Shown one piece after another: positions 23,409 to 32,157 of a stretch of DNA of 64,000 bases. The position numbers and the translations under genes are program-made. The stretch covers positions 558,001 to 622,000 of the forward strand of contig NZ_CP129672.1 of NCBI RefSeq assembly GCF_030505195.1, given 5' to 3'. Below the pieces are notes generated by a model that was not told the DNA's origin, made no database searches, and saw nothing but the letters and a program-made list of their open reading frames with translations. The DNA comes from Comamonas testosteroni. Its GTDB lineage: Bacteria; Pseudomonadota; Gammaproteobacteria; Burkholderiales; Burkholderiaceae_C. The stretch's first letter is position 1. Each line of letters opens with the position of its first letter.

Positions 23409-25979
23409 TTAATAGCCATCCACGCCCTGAGCGGCCTGCAACTCCAGCACATGGCGCCAGCGCCTGGGCTGCATCTGCAGCTTGCGATAGCGGCCGTCGG
23501 CCCATTCCCGGCTCATGTCCGCATAGCGGCCCGACAGCGCCAGCCCGCTCTGCCCGGTCTGGTAGATGAACTGCGAGGACTCCGGATCGCCCAGGTCGTA
23601 GATGGCGCGCAGCGAAGGCGCGTGGCGACTGACAAAGCGCCCGCCCAGCGGGCCTTTGGCATCGGCGGGCGGCGGATTGGCGTTGTACTGCCCGACGTTG
23701 ACGCTATAGGTGTCACCGCCCGAGGCCACGCTCACATTGAACACGCCGGCCAGCGCCGCCACCGAGCCCAGCGGCTTGTGCGCGCTGAGCGCCGGGTGCG
23801 CCGCGCCCCAGCGCCATTGGCGCGGGTCATTGCCGTAGGCGGCCTGCAGCTTGTCCAGCGTGCGGGTCAGCGCCTGTCCTGCCTGTTGCTCGCAGCTCAG
23901 CGGCGCGCACCACCAGGCGTCATTGCGCGCCAGCATTCCCTCCAGCCCGGCGCGGAAGTCGCGCTTGCCGTAGCTCATGGCAAAGCGCTGCTCGCCGATG
24001 CGCGCAATCACCAGGGCGCGCGTCAGCTCGTCGACCCAGACCGAGAAGATCAGCGGCTCGGGCCTGTCCCGCTCCATCTGCCCATCGAAGTCCGCCAGCA
24101 GTTGCTGTGCCTGCGCTGCCAGGGCGTGGATCGATTGCGCCTTGCGCAGCACGGGCAGCAAGGCCCGGGTGGCCAGGGACTGCACATCGTTCTGGATCGC
24201 CGCCATGCTGGCCACATCATGCTGGCTGCCGGCCGCCAGCAGTTGCTCTATGCGCTGGTGGCGATAGGGCAGGCTCCAGTCCTGGGTCAGAAAATGTGCA
24301 TAGCCAGCCTCCGTCACGCGCTGGTTGGCCGTGGCCACAAAGCCGCGCGTGCCGCCATCGTCCTGCGGCGTCTGCTCGTAGCTCAGCCAGCCCTGCCAGT
24401 CATAGCGCGCATCCCAGCCAGGTGCCGGCGCCACGCCGCGCAAGTCATTGCCCGGCGCGCGCACCGGCACCCGGCCTGCGGCCTTGAAGCCGATATGCCC
24501 CTGCACATCGGCCGCCACAATGCTTTGCATGGGCGAGTGGTAGATGGAAAACGCCTCGAACAATTCGGACACGGTCCGAGCACCGTTGGCCCTGAGGCCG
24601 GCCTCCACCGTGCGGTTGTCCGTGTCCAGCGCCGCCCAGCGCAGCGCCAGTGCATAGCGCTCGGTGTTGATGACCTTGCCGTATTGCTGCTGCGCATCGC
24701 TGATCACGGGGCCATGGCGCGTGCTGCGCAGCGTCACCCTGACATCGCCCTGGCCCTTGACCTTGAAGACTTCCTCGCGCACGGTGAAATTTTCCCAGCC
24801 AGTGGGCGTGCGGTACTGGCTGGCATCGACCGGGTTGATCTGCTCCAGATACAGGTCCTGCACATCGGGGTTGGTGTTGGTAAAGCCCCAGGCCACCTGC
24901 GCCGTGCGGCCCAGCACCACAAAGGGCATGCCGGGCAAGGTGGCCCCTGTCACATCCAGCGCGCTCAGGACGCTGCCGTCGCTGGCCCGACCCTGGGGCG
25001 ACTGAAGGCGCGCGAAATACCAGATGGCCGGAGCGCTCAGGCCCAGATGCGGATCGTTGGCCAGCAAGGGCTTGCCGCTTTGGGTCTTGCTGCCGGCCAC
25101 CACCCAGTTGTTGCTGCCCAATCCGTCGTTGCTGCCCATGTCTCGCACCATGGAGGCCGCCCATTGCTGCAAGGCTGATTGCATCTGCCCGGCCGGTGCC
25201 GAGACCTTGGGCAGGGCATCCGCCTCCCGGTAGACACCGAGCTGGCGGTACAGGCTGGCAAGATCCACCGCCGTCGCGGGCGGCTCGCCGGGATAGGCCG
25301 GCATCAGTTGCCACAGCTGCTCGGTGCTCAGGACCTGCAGCAGATTCAGCCGCGCGAACTCGTTGCCCCAGTTGCCGCCCAAATCCAGCGCCATCATCAG
25401 CGCCCAGCCCACGGTGTCTTCAGGCTCCCAGGTCGATGGCCCTCCTGCTCCGGCCCTCGTGCCCAGCAGCAGGAACTCCGGCGCTGCCGCCTGCGAGGGC
25501 CTGGCATAAAAGGCGGCTATACCCTGGCTGTAGGCCTGCAGGGCTTCCTGCACGGCGGGTGGCAGCGCCGCGTACTGGCGACGCGCTGCGCCATGAATAT
25601 CGAGAGCACGCATCAGCTTGTCCAGCTCCAGCGTGGCCGGTCCCAGAGTCTCCGACAAGCGCCCTTGCATGAGACGGCGGTTGAACTCCAGCTGCCAGCC
25701 GCGCTCCTGCGCATGGACAAAGCCCAGGGCCCGCCAGACATCCTGCGGCGAGTCGGCGCTGATATGCGTGACATCGGAGTCGTCGCGCCTGACCCACACG
25801 CTGCGCTCAAGCCCGGCGAGGACCAGCTTGCCGTCCATGCGCGGCTGGGCCCGCACGCCATAGACCGCCAACGCGGCCCCTGCCAGCAAGACCAGTCCGC
25901 AGGCCGCGGCCGCCAGATGCAGTGTGCACCTGAGCCAGGGATGGGCAGAGGGCTCTGCCGCCGAAGTGATGTCTCCCAT
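23409..25979 (-). CDS. Penicillin-acylase-family Ntn-hydrolase precursor
   Basis: 856 residues from the ATG at 25979 (AAGAGGCGAT upstream; longer frames to 26018 have no better site). An N-terminal membrane or signal segment (CGLVLLAGAALAVYGVRAQ) is followed by an alpha-chain region, a spacer, and the autocatalytic cleavage point GSNNWVVAGSKT, whose Ser becomes the N-terminal nucleophile of the beta chain. The family includes penicillin G acylases and acyl-homoserine-lactone acylases, all periplasmic. Substrate here is undetermined. The large beta chain with LLANDPHLGL is intact. Confidence 0.9.
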   Translation of the reverse strand: MGDITSAAEPSAHPWLRCTLHLAAAACGLVLLAGAALAVYGVRAQPRMDGKLVLAGLERSVWVRRDDSDVTHISADSPQDVWRALGFVHAQERGWQLEFNRRLMQGRLSETLGPATLELDKLMRALDIHGAARRQYAALPPAVQEALQAYSQGIAAFYARPSQAAAPEFLLLGTRAGAGGPSTWEPEDTVGWALMMALDLGGNWGNEFARLNLLQVLSTEQLWQLMPAYPGEPPATAVDLASLYRQLGVYREADALPKVSAPAGQMQSALQQWAASMVRDMGSNDGLGSNNWVVAGSKTQSGKPLLANDPHLGLSAPAIWYFARLQSPQGRASDGSVLSALDVTGATLPGMPFVVLGRTAQVAWGFTNTNPDVQDLYLEQINPVDASQYRTPTGWENFTVREEVFKVKGQGDVRVTLRSTRHGPVISDAQQQYGKVINTERYALALRWAALDTDNRTVEAGLRANGARTVSELFEAFSIYHSPMQSIVAADVQGHIGFKAAGRVPVRAPGNDLRGVAPAPGWDARYDWQGWLSYEQTPQDDGGTRGFVATANQRVTEAGYAHFLTQDWSLPYRHQRIEQLLAAGSQHDVASMAAIQNDVQSLATRALLPVLRKAQSIHALAAQAQQLLADFDGQMERDRPEPLIFSVWVDELTRALVIARIGEQRFAMSYGKRDFRAGLEGMLARNDAWWCAPLSCEQQAGQALTRTLDKLQAAYGNDPRQWRWGAAHPALSAHKPLGSVAALAGVFNVSVASGGDTYSVNVGQYNANPPPADAKGPLGGRFVSRHAPSLRAIYDLGDPESSQFIYQTGQSGLALSGRYADMSREWADGRYRKLQMQPRRWRHVLELQAAQGVDGY

Positions 25980-26081
25980 ATCGCCTCTTGTCATGCGTCC
26001 GGTGCGCAACATCCACATGCTGATCGCGTCCAGCCATGGGCGACAATACCCGTTTGGGCCCTGGCCCGGTGTTAGGTAAAC

Positions 26082-26157
26082 GACTTACGCAGACTCGGAT
26101 CAGGCATGGTGCTTTGTCGATGGAAAGGCCCGTCGCGCCTCCCTGTTTGCGTCAGTC
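26082..26157. repeat. 76-bp palindrome-ended intergenic repeat, copy 2
   Basis: Ends GACTTACGCA and TTTGCGTCAGTC, interior GGATCAGGCATGGTGCTTTG as in copy 1. It lies between the divergent penicillin-acylase-like gene and the gene at 26174. Confidence 0.8.
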
Positions 26158-26173
26158 CCAAGGAATTCAACGC

Positions 26174-26566
26174 ATGTGGCCCTTCAGTCTGTTCAAGAAA
26201 CTCAGCCAGGACCCGGCCGTGGGTCAGCCCCGGGGCGACTATATCGGCTGCTATCTGCTGGGCACGCATACCAGCGGGCGCGACGATGACATCAGCTATA
26301 TCTCTCTGGCGACCACGCGCGAGCAGCTGGAGCTGGATGCACGCCAGTATCTGCAGGAGTTCCTGGAGCAGCATCCGCAGTTGACCGAAGCAGAGCGCCA
26401 TGCCCTGCAGGATCTGCTGGAGCACTGGAATGCGCGCGCCGATGCCCATCTGGCCAAATCAGCCGGCAAGCCCAGTCAGCCCCTGGCCGTGCAAGGCGGC
26501 AGCGAGCTGTTCCTGCGCACCGGCATGCGGGCGCGCAAAAAGGAAAAAGGGGTTTATCTGGAATAA
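26174..26566 (+). CDS. Hypothetical cytoplasmic protein, 130 aa
   Basis: No signal peptide or membrane helix. It starts MWPFSLFKKLSQDPAV and has a central region YIGCYLLGTHTSGRDDDISY, an acidic helical stretch (about 50-90) and a basic C-terminus (RARKKEKGVYLE). AAGGA stands nine bases before the ATG at 26174. The frame is open further upstream only because it reads through repeat copy 2. I recognise no family. Convergent with the next gene, only 27 bp apart. Confidence 0.65.
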   Translation: MWPFSLFKKLSQDPAVGQPRGDYIGCYLLGTHTSGRDDDISYISLATTREQLELDARQYLQEFLEQHPQLTEAERHALQDLLEHWNARADAHLAKSAGKPSQPLAVQGGSELFLRTGMRARKKEKGVYLE

Positions 26567-26593
26567 GCGCGGGCAGCGGCCGCTGCCCTGGCG

Positions 26594-26839
26594 CTACTGT
26601 GTGAAATTCATATCGAAGCCGGCTTCGGTCAAGCGCACCTCGTCGCCTGCTTTTTGCAGCCAGCCCCTGGAGACGGCCCAGTCCAGCGCGGACTGGCGCT
26701 CGCCTTCGCCGATGCCATGCTTTTGAAGGTCGGCGCAAAGCGCTTGCTCGTTCATGCCCTCGCCGGCACGCAAGCTTTGCTCCACCACCAGGATGTAGAC
26801 CATCTTGTGGGCGGCTGTCTGAATGCTCTGCTCTGTCAT
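26594..26839 (-). CDS. Small winged-helix-like hypothetical protein
   Basis: 81 residues from the ATG at 26839, with GAGGA upstream; the longer frame to 27019 is unsupported. Predicted helices EQSIQTAAHKMVYILVVEQSL and EGERQSALDWAVSRGWLQKA, followed by the strand pair DEVRLTEAGFDM, resemble a winged-helix fold. It could bind nucleic acid or another protein; no family is recognised. Divergent from fusA. Confidence 0.6.
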   Translation of the reverse strand: MTEQSIQTAAHKMVYILVVEQSLRAGEGMNEQALCADLQKHGIGEGERQSALDWAVSRGWLQKAGDEVRLTEAGFDMNFTQ

Positions 26840-27064
26840 GTTCGCAAGTCCTCGTTCTTGAATGAAGGTAAAGCCGGATGCCTGCCAGGCTACAGGCCCT
26901 GGGCCACAGCCTGCTTTTGATGTTTTATGCCGCGGGGCATACCCACTCTGGCAGTGAGTTTGTAGCCATCTCTCTAGTATTTCCTGTGCGTTTCCTCTGC
27001 TTGCCGGCTCCGCAACCATGGTGCCGGCACTTCAGTTTCAGAACTGTGTTTCAGGGAGGTCATC

Positions 27065-29197
27065 ATGGCTCGCCACACGCCCATAGAGCACTATCGCAAT
27101 ATCGGCATCTCCGCGCATATCGATGCCGGCAAGACCACCACCACCGAGCGCATACTGTTCTATACCGGGGTCAACCACAAGCTCGGCGAAGTCCATGACG
27201 GCGCGGCCACCATGGACTGGATGGAGCAGGAGCAGGAACGCGGCATCACCATCACCTCGGCGGCCACCACGGCCTTCTGGTCGGGCATGGAGCACAACTT
27301 CCCGGCCCATCGCATCAACATCATCGACACCCCCGGCCACGTGGACTTCACCATCGAGGTCGAACGCTCCATGCGCGTGCTCGACGGCGCTGTCATGGTC
27401 TACGACTCCGTGGGCGGCGTGCAGCCTCAGTCGGAGACCGTCTGGCGCCAGGCCAACAAGTACAAGGTGCCGCGCCTGGCCTTCGTCAACAAGATGGACC
27501 GCGTGGGCGCCGACTTCTTTCGTGTGCGCCAGATGATGGTGGACCGCCTCAAGGCCCACCCGGTTCCCATCGTCATCCCCATCGGAGCCGAGGCTGATTT
27601 TCACGGCCTCGTCGACCTCATCAAGATGAAAGCCATCTTCTGGGACGACGAGTCGCAGGGCGTGAAATTCGAGTACCGGGAGATCCCGGCAGCGCTTTTG
27701 GCCAGCGCACAGGAATGGCGCCAGAAGATGGTGGAGGCCGCTGCCGAGGCCAGTGAAGCACTGACAGAGAAGTACCTGGACAGCGGCGACCTCGGCGCCG
27801 AGGACATCATCACCGGCCTGAGGCTACGCACCATTGCCACCGAAATTCAGCCCATGCTCTGCGGCTCGGCCTTCAAGAATCGAGGCGTGCAGCGTCTGCT
27901 CGACGCGATTGTCGAGCTCATGCCTTCGCCGCTCGATGTTCCGGCTATCGAAGGCCATAGCGAGGATGACAGCGCCAGCACCACGCTGATACGCCATGCC
28001 AGCGATGACGAGAAATTCGCCGCCCTGGCCTTCAAGCTCATGACCGACCCCTTCGTGGGCCAGTTGACCTTTGTGCGTGTTTACTCGGGCGTGCTGACCA
28101 AGGGCGATCTGGTCTACAACCCGACCCGGGGTAAAAAGGAGCGCATAGGCCGCATCGTGCAGATGCATGCCAACGCACGCCAGGAGATCGACGAAATCCG
28201 CGCAGGCGACATTGCGGCCTGCGTGGGTCTCAAGGACGTGAGCACGGGCGAGACGCTGTGTGATCCGCAAGCGCCCATCGTGCTGGAGAAGATCTCCTTT
28301 CCCGAACCCGTCATCGCCCAGGCCGTGGAGCCCAAGAGCAAGGCCGACCAGGAAAAAATGGGCCAGGCACTGGCGCGCCTCGCCGCCGAAGACCCGTCCT
28401 TCAGAGTCAGCAGCGACGAGGAGTCGGGCCAGACCATCATTGCCGGCATGGGCGAGTTGCACCTGGAAATCATCGTCGACCGCATGAGACGCGAATTCAA
28501 TGTGGCCGCCAATGTGGGCAAGCCTCAGGTGGCATACCGCGAAACCATTCGCAAGAAAGTCAGCGATGTGGACGGCAAGTTCGTGCGCCAGTCCGGCGGC
28601 AAGGGCCAGTACGGCCATGTGGTGCTGACCGTGGAGCCGCTGGAATCGGGCAAGGGCTTTGAATTCGTCGACGACATCAAGGGCGGAGTGATTCCACGCG
28701 AATTCATCCCCGCCGTGGAAAGAGGCCTGCGCGAAGCCATGAACTCGGGCGTTCTGGCCGGCCACCCGGTGGTCGATGTGCGAGTGCGGCTGACCTTCGG
28801 CTCCTACCATGAGGTGGACTCCTCGGAGCAGGCCTTCCGCATGGCCGCCATCCTGGGCTTCAAGGAGGCCTGCAGGAGAGCCGACCCGGTGATTCTGGAG
28901 CCCATCATGGCCGTCGAGGTGGAAACACCCGAGGAATACGCAGGCGCCGTGATGGGCAATCTGTCCTCGCGCCGTGGTGCCGTGCAGGGCATGGACGATA
29001 TGGCGGGCGACGGCAAGACCATCAGGGCCGAGGTGCCGTTATCGGAAATGTTCGGCTATGCCACGCACCTGCGCTCCATGACTCAGGGGCGCGCCACCTA
29101 CACCATGGAGTTCAAGCGCTACGCACAGGCCCCGCAGCAGGCAGCCGCCAGTGCGCATGCTTCTGGCGCAGCGACCGGCCACCGGAAACAGGGCTAG
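27065..29197 (+). CDS. fusA: Translation elongation factor G, stand-alone copy
   Basis: GTPase that drives ribosomal translocation and, with RRF, ribosome recycling. 710 residues. G1 [13 protein letters not shown]2 [11 protein letters not shown]3 DTPGH, G4 NKMD and G5 GSAF are intact, and domains II-V continue to [21 protein letters not shown]. The C-terminal tail is Ala/Gln/His-rich. CAGGGAGGTCATC precedes the ATG. It is not flanked by rpsL, rpsG or tuf, so it is probably a second EF-G gene beside the usual str-operon copy, which lies outside the window. Translocation versus recycling specialisation cannot be told from sequence. Confidence 0.95.
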   Translation: MARHTPIEHYRNIGISAHIDAGKTTTTERILFYTGVNHKLGEVHDGAATMDWMEQEQERGITITSAATTAFWSGMEHNFPAHRINIIDTPGHVDFTIEVERSMRVLDGAVMVYDSVGGVQPQSETVWRQANKYKVPRLAFVNKMDRVGADFFRVRQMMVDRLKAHPVPIVIPIGAEADFHGLVDLIKMKAIFWDDESQGVKFEYREIPAALLASAQEWRQKMVEAAAEASEALTEKYLDSGDLGAEDIITGLRLRTIATEIQPMLCGSAFKNRGVQRLLDAIVELMPSPLDVPAIEGHSEDDSASTTLIRHASDDEKFAALAFKLMTDPFVGQLTFVRVYSGVLTKGDLVYNPTRGKKERIGRIVQMHANARQEIDEIRAGDIAACVGLKDVSTGETLCDPQAPIVLEKISFPEPVIAQAVEPKSKADQEKMGQALARLAAEDPSFRVSSDEESGQTIIAGMGELHLEIIVDRMRREFNVAANVGKPQVAYRETIRKKVSDVDGKFVRQSGGKGQYGHVVLTVEPLESGKGFEFVDDIKGGVIPREFIPAVERGLREAMNSGVLAGHPVVDVRVRLTFGSYHEVDSSEQAFRMAAILGFKEACRRADPVILEPIMAVEVETPEEYAGAVMGNLSSRRGAVQGMDDMAGDGKTIRAEVPLSEMFGYATHLRSMTQGRATYTMEFKRYAQAPQQAAASAHASGAATGHRKQG

Positions 29198-29207
29198 GCC
29201 GATCCGG

Positions 29208-29239
29208 GCAACTGTGCTGCGGCTCGCCGGCACAGTTGC
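29208..29239. terminator. Hairpin between fusA and the SpoIIAA-like gene
   Basis: GCAACTGTGC (29208-29217) and GCACAGTTGC (29230-29239) are perfect 10-bp arms with a 12-base loop, placed between convergent genes. There is no T-tract, so intrinsic termination is uncertain. Confidence 0.45.
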
Positions 29240-29261
29240 AGCACTGGTTCAGACAGGCGGC

Positions 29262-29627
29262 TCAGGCCGCATGCAGCCACTGCAAGGCCATGGCCTCGTC
29301 GGTAAAGGGGAAATGCCTGACCTCGGCATGCGTGAAATGCCTGCCGACGAACTCGGCCATGCCCGCCAGATGACTGTCGGTCACCAGAGCGATCTGCTCC
29401 ACCTGATGGCGATGGTCTCTGACAAAGCCCATATGGGCGCTGAAGCCGGCCCAGTTTTCCCAGCCGGGAAAGTCCTTGGACTGAATCATCACCCCATGCA
29501 GTTTGGGATGCTCGGCCAGGAAATCGTCCACGTCCTGACTGACGCCGTCGAAATCCTGCTCGGTCAGGGGCCCATTGGGCTCCAGCAGCAAGATGCCTTC
29601 GGGTTTCATGAGGGAGTAATTGAGCAT
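29262..29627 (-). CDS. SpoIIAA/STAS-like protein
   Basis: 121 residues from the ATG at 29627, with CAGGAG upstream; the 25-codon extension is rejected. The layout of strands and helices (GILLLEPNGPLTEQDFDGV, KLHGVMIQSKDFPGWENWAG, IALVTDSHLAGMAEFVG, EVRHFPFTDEAMALQWL) fits the SpoIIAA-like/STAS family. Small soluble members are thought to bind lipids or partner proteins. No kinase or phosphatase partner is adjacent. Confidence 0.8.
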   Translation of the reverse strand: MLNYSLMKPEGILLLEPNGPLTEQDFDGVSQDVDDFLAEHPKLHGVMIQSKDFPGWENWAGFSAHMGFVRDHRHQVEQIALVTDSHLAGMAEFVGRHFTHAEVRHFPFTDEAMALQWLHAA

Positions 29628-29749
29628 ATGCAACTCCTGCAGCGAAACTTCACTGTACGCCTGCACTCGCAGGAATGCAGCCCTAGACAGCACCAGCAGC
29701 ACAGGTTTTCGTGGCTACTGGCGCAGCGCCGGGCCGACTGCGAAGTCAG

Positions 29750-31549
29750 CTAGGGACAGCCCATGGCCCGACTCAGGCCCTGCAACTGCTCGTCCAGCGC
29801 GGCACGCAGATCGGCGCGCATGGCATCGCGTGTCAGCAGTTCTTCGGCATAAAGTGCCGCCCAGTCGATGCCCACGCCCAGCACCACACCGGCGACCGCT
29901 CCCGCCACCGCCCCCACGGCGGTGCCGACACCGGGAACCACGGAGCCCAGGGCCGCACCGGCTGCCGCAGCCCCGGCCTTGCCCAGCCCCTGCTTGGCAG
30001 CAGCCTTGGCCAGCACCTTGCTGGCGGCCTTCATCGAGACCTTGGCCATGGCCTTGCCTGCAACGGCTGCGGCAAAAGCACCGCCCCCCGCGCCCGCCAG
30101 GGCGCTGGCCGTCAGACGCTGGCGTGCATCGCCCAGCAGCTCCAGCGCAGGCAGACTGGCAACCTCGGCACGCACCAGACATTGCTCGGAACTCAAGGCC
30201 AGATGATGGCGCGCCAGGGTTTCCTCGATGCGATGCTGGCCCTCGACCAGAGCGGCACCGCTGGTCAGTGCCTGCCTTTGCAAAGCCTGCACCCAGCCCT
30301 CCAGTCCTGGCGTGTCGCCCAGGGTTTCGCTGAGCTTGTTCTGCAGAAACTGGCTCACATCGCCCGTGAGCAGACTGAGGATGCGCCCCCACTCCGCGCC
30401 CAGGCTGAAATACCAGTCCAGATAACGCTCGACGGCCGCATCCAGCTGCCGGCTCATCTGCGGGATGCTCTGGCACAAGGCCTGCCCGGCCTGGGCCCGG
30501 CCCAGCAGCTGCAGAACCTGCTGGTGTGTGGCGTCCAGCGTGCCGAGACTGTAGAGCTGCTGCCCGATGCGCTCGCACTCGGGCAGGCGCTTGAGCGCCA
30601 GCGGGCTCTCCTGCGCACGGGCCAGACCGTCAAGGGCGGCCATGGTCTGCACCAGAATGCCCAGCACCAGCACGGCAACCAGGGCCAGCAAAGGCGCGGC
30701 CGGCGAAGGCGCGGCATTGCGCACTGCCGCCAAAGGCCTGGCCTGCAGCAGGAGAGCCGAGGAAGTCGATGCCCCCTGCATGGCGCGCCCCAGGCACAGC
30801 AGCACGCCTACCGGGCCAAACAGTGCCAGCAGCAACAGGCGCAGCACGGGCATTTGGGGCAGATCGGCCATGGCACCACTGGCCAGCTGCACGGCCAGCA
30901 GGGCATCCAGCCCCCAGCGCACCAGCCCCGAGGGCGCGGCATGAATCTGCACCAGAGCAAGACTCAGCGCTTCGGGCTCCATGCCGGCCGCCAGTGGCCG
31001 CCCCATATTCTGCTGACTGGCCATGCCATAGAGCCAGCCACCGCCCAAAAGTACCAGCAGCAGCCAAGTAGCAGCGCGCTGACTGAAGGCCCAGGCAAAG
31101 GCCGTGGATGAAAACTCTCGCCTCAGGCCCGCCTGCATGCCATAGGCCAGCAAGGCATAAAGCAAGGGAGCCAGCGCCAGCAGGGTCCACTCCCAGGGCG
31201 CAAGAAACCATGCCTGCCAGAGTGAACTGGTGCACAGCAGCAAGGCCAGTGCCAATGCCTTGCAGGCCGGCCACCAGCCCCCGGCCAGCCAGCGGCCTAT
31301 ATGCCCTTGTGGCGCAAACTGCATGCGCAGCAGCTTCTTGCGCAGCATCAGGAGCAGCCAATGCCCCCAGGCTGGCAGCAGCGCCAGCAGCAAGACTGCG
31401 AGCAGCCAGCCCCAGGGCGGCAAGCGCGTCAGCCAATGGGAAAAGCCGGCCAGGGCCGCCAGCCACAGCCAGCCCAGCAATACCGCGCGCAGCAGGGTCT
31501 GTGGCCGGGTCAGCCCCGGCTCGGTCACTGTCGCGCCAGCGAGGTTCAT
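29750..31549 (-). CDS. Large polytopic membrane protein with glycine-zipper C-terminus, unknown function
   Basis: 599 residues. The first ~330 residues contain about eight hydrophobic helices rich in Leu/Trp/Ala. A soluble, mainly helical region follows (~335-530). It ends in an Ala/Gly/Lys stretch (AGKAMAKVSMKAASKVLAKA, then GAALGSVVPGVGTAVGAVAG) resembling glycine-zipper segments of pore-forming or membrane-inserting proteins. The ATG at 31549 overlaps the stop of the upstream repeat-HTH gene (ATGA). I recognise no family. The pairing with a DNA-binding-like protein is the main functional hint. Confidence 0.7.
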   Translation of the reverse strand: MNLAGATVTEPGLTRPQTLLRAVLLGWLWLAALAGFSHWLTRLPPWGWLLAVLLLALLPAWGHWLLLMLRKKLLRMQFAPQGHIGRWLAGGWWPACKALALALLLCTSSLWQAWFLAPWEWTLLALAPLLYALLAYGMQAGLRREFSSTAFAWAFSQRAATWLLLVLLGGGWLYGMASQQNMGRPLAAGMEPEALSLALVQIHAAPSGLVRWGLDALLAVQLASGAMADLPQMPVLRLLLLALFGPVGVLLCLGRAMQGASTSSALLLQARPLAAVRNAAPSPAAPLLALVAVLVLGILVQTMAALDGLARAQESPLALKRLPECERIGQQLYSLGTLDATHQQVLQLLGRAQAGQALCQSIPQMSRQLDAAVERYLDWYFSLGAEWGRILSLLTGDVSQFLQNKLSETLGDTPGLEGWVQALQRQALTSGAALVEGQHRIEETLARHHLALSSEQCLVRAEVASLPALELLGDARQRLTASALAGAGGGAFAAAVAGKAMAKVSMKAASKVLAKAAAKQGLGKAGAAAAGAALGSVVPGVGTAVGAVAGAVAGVVLGVGIDWAALYAEELLTRDAMRADLRAALDEQLQGLSRAMGCP

Positions 31550-32001
31550 GGCTCGCAGCTCTTGTCCGCTCCCCGGCCCGCTGCAGCAATCCCCCTGGCG
31601 ATGCGAGCGTTGTAGACCGTCAGGCGGCTCAGGCCCAGTTGATCGGCAATCTTGGCATCGGATGCGGTGCCCAGCAAAGCCACAGCCTCGTCGCACCAGT
31701 CAAAAGCACTGCGGGTCGCAGCCCCCGTCACCGAGGCAATGCCCAGCTCGGTGCGCTTGGCCACCACGCTGGCCTTGCTGATGCCCAGCTGCTTGGCCAC
31801 TTCGGCATCAGCCTCCCGTCCCAGCAGAGCCAGCGCTGGCTGCGTCCACTGGAAATGCCCGAAGGCCGGAATGCCCAGCGCATTGCGCTTGAGGTTGACC
31901 GTCTTGGCCGATGTGCCCCAGCGCTCGGCCAGCACGGCGTCTTTCTCCTGGCCCAGGCGGGACAGCATTTCCTCGGTCCACTGCAGTGCAGCCTTGCCCA
32001 T
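31546..32001 (-). CDS. Triple helix-turn-helix-repeat protein
   Basis: 151 residues from the ATG at 32001, with GAAGGA eight bases upstream; the longer frame starts at a weak TTG. Three tandem repeats of about 44 residues share W.....LLG...DA.vA..LG.S...V..KR..LGI, at roughly residues 6-47, 50-92 and 96-137. Each looks like a helix-turn-helix unit, so multi-site DNA binding is likely. It is coupled by ATGA overlap to the membrane-protein gene downstream. No named family recognised. Confidence 0.75.
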   Translation of the reverse strand: MGKAALQWTEEMLSRLGQEKDAVLAERWGTSAKTVNLKRNALGIPAFGHFQWTQPALALLGREADAEVAKQLGISKASVVAKRTELGIASVTGAATRSAFDWCDEAVALLGTASDAKIADQLGLSRLTVYNARIARGIAAAGRGADKSCEP

Positions 32002-32157
32002 GCATGCGTCCTTCCCGATTTCCAAAATACAAGCCAGATTGGCACTTATCCAATATGCAGCCTGCGTTTAAAGCTATCAAAATAGAGATCACTTAGGCAC
32101 AGCAGAAGGCGCAGGCCATGTTCACTACGCCCCTGCAACCTCAGCTGCCGTCTGCCG

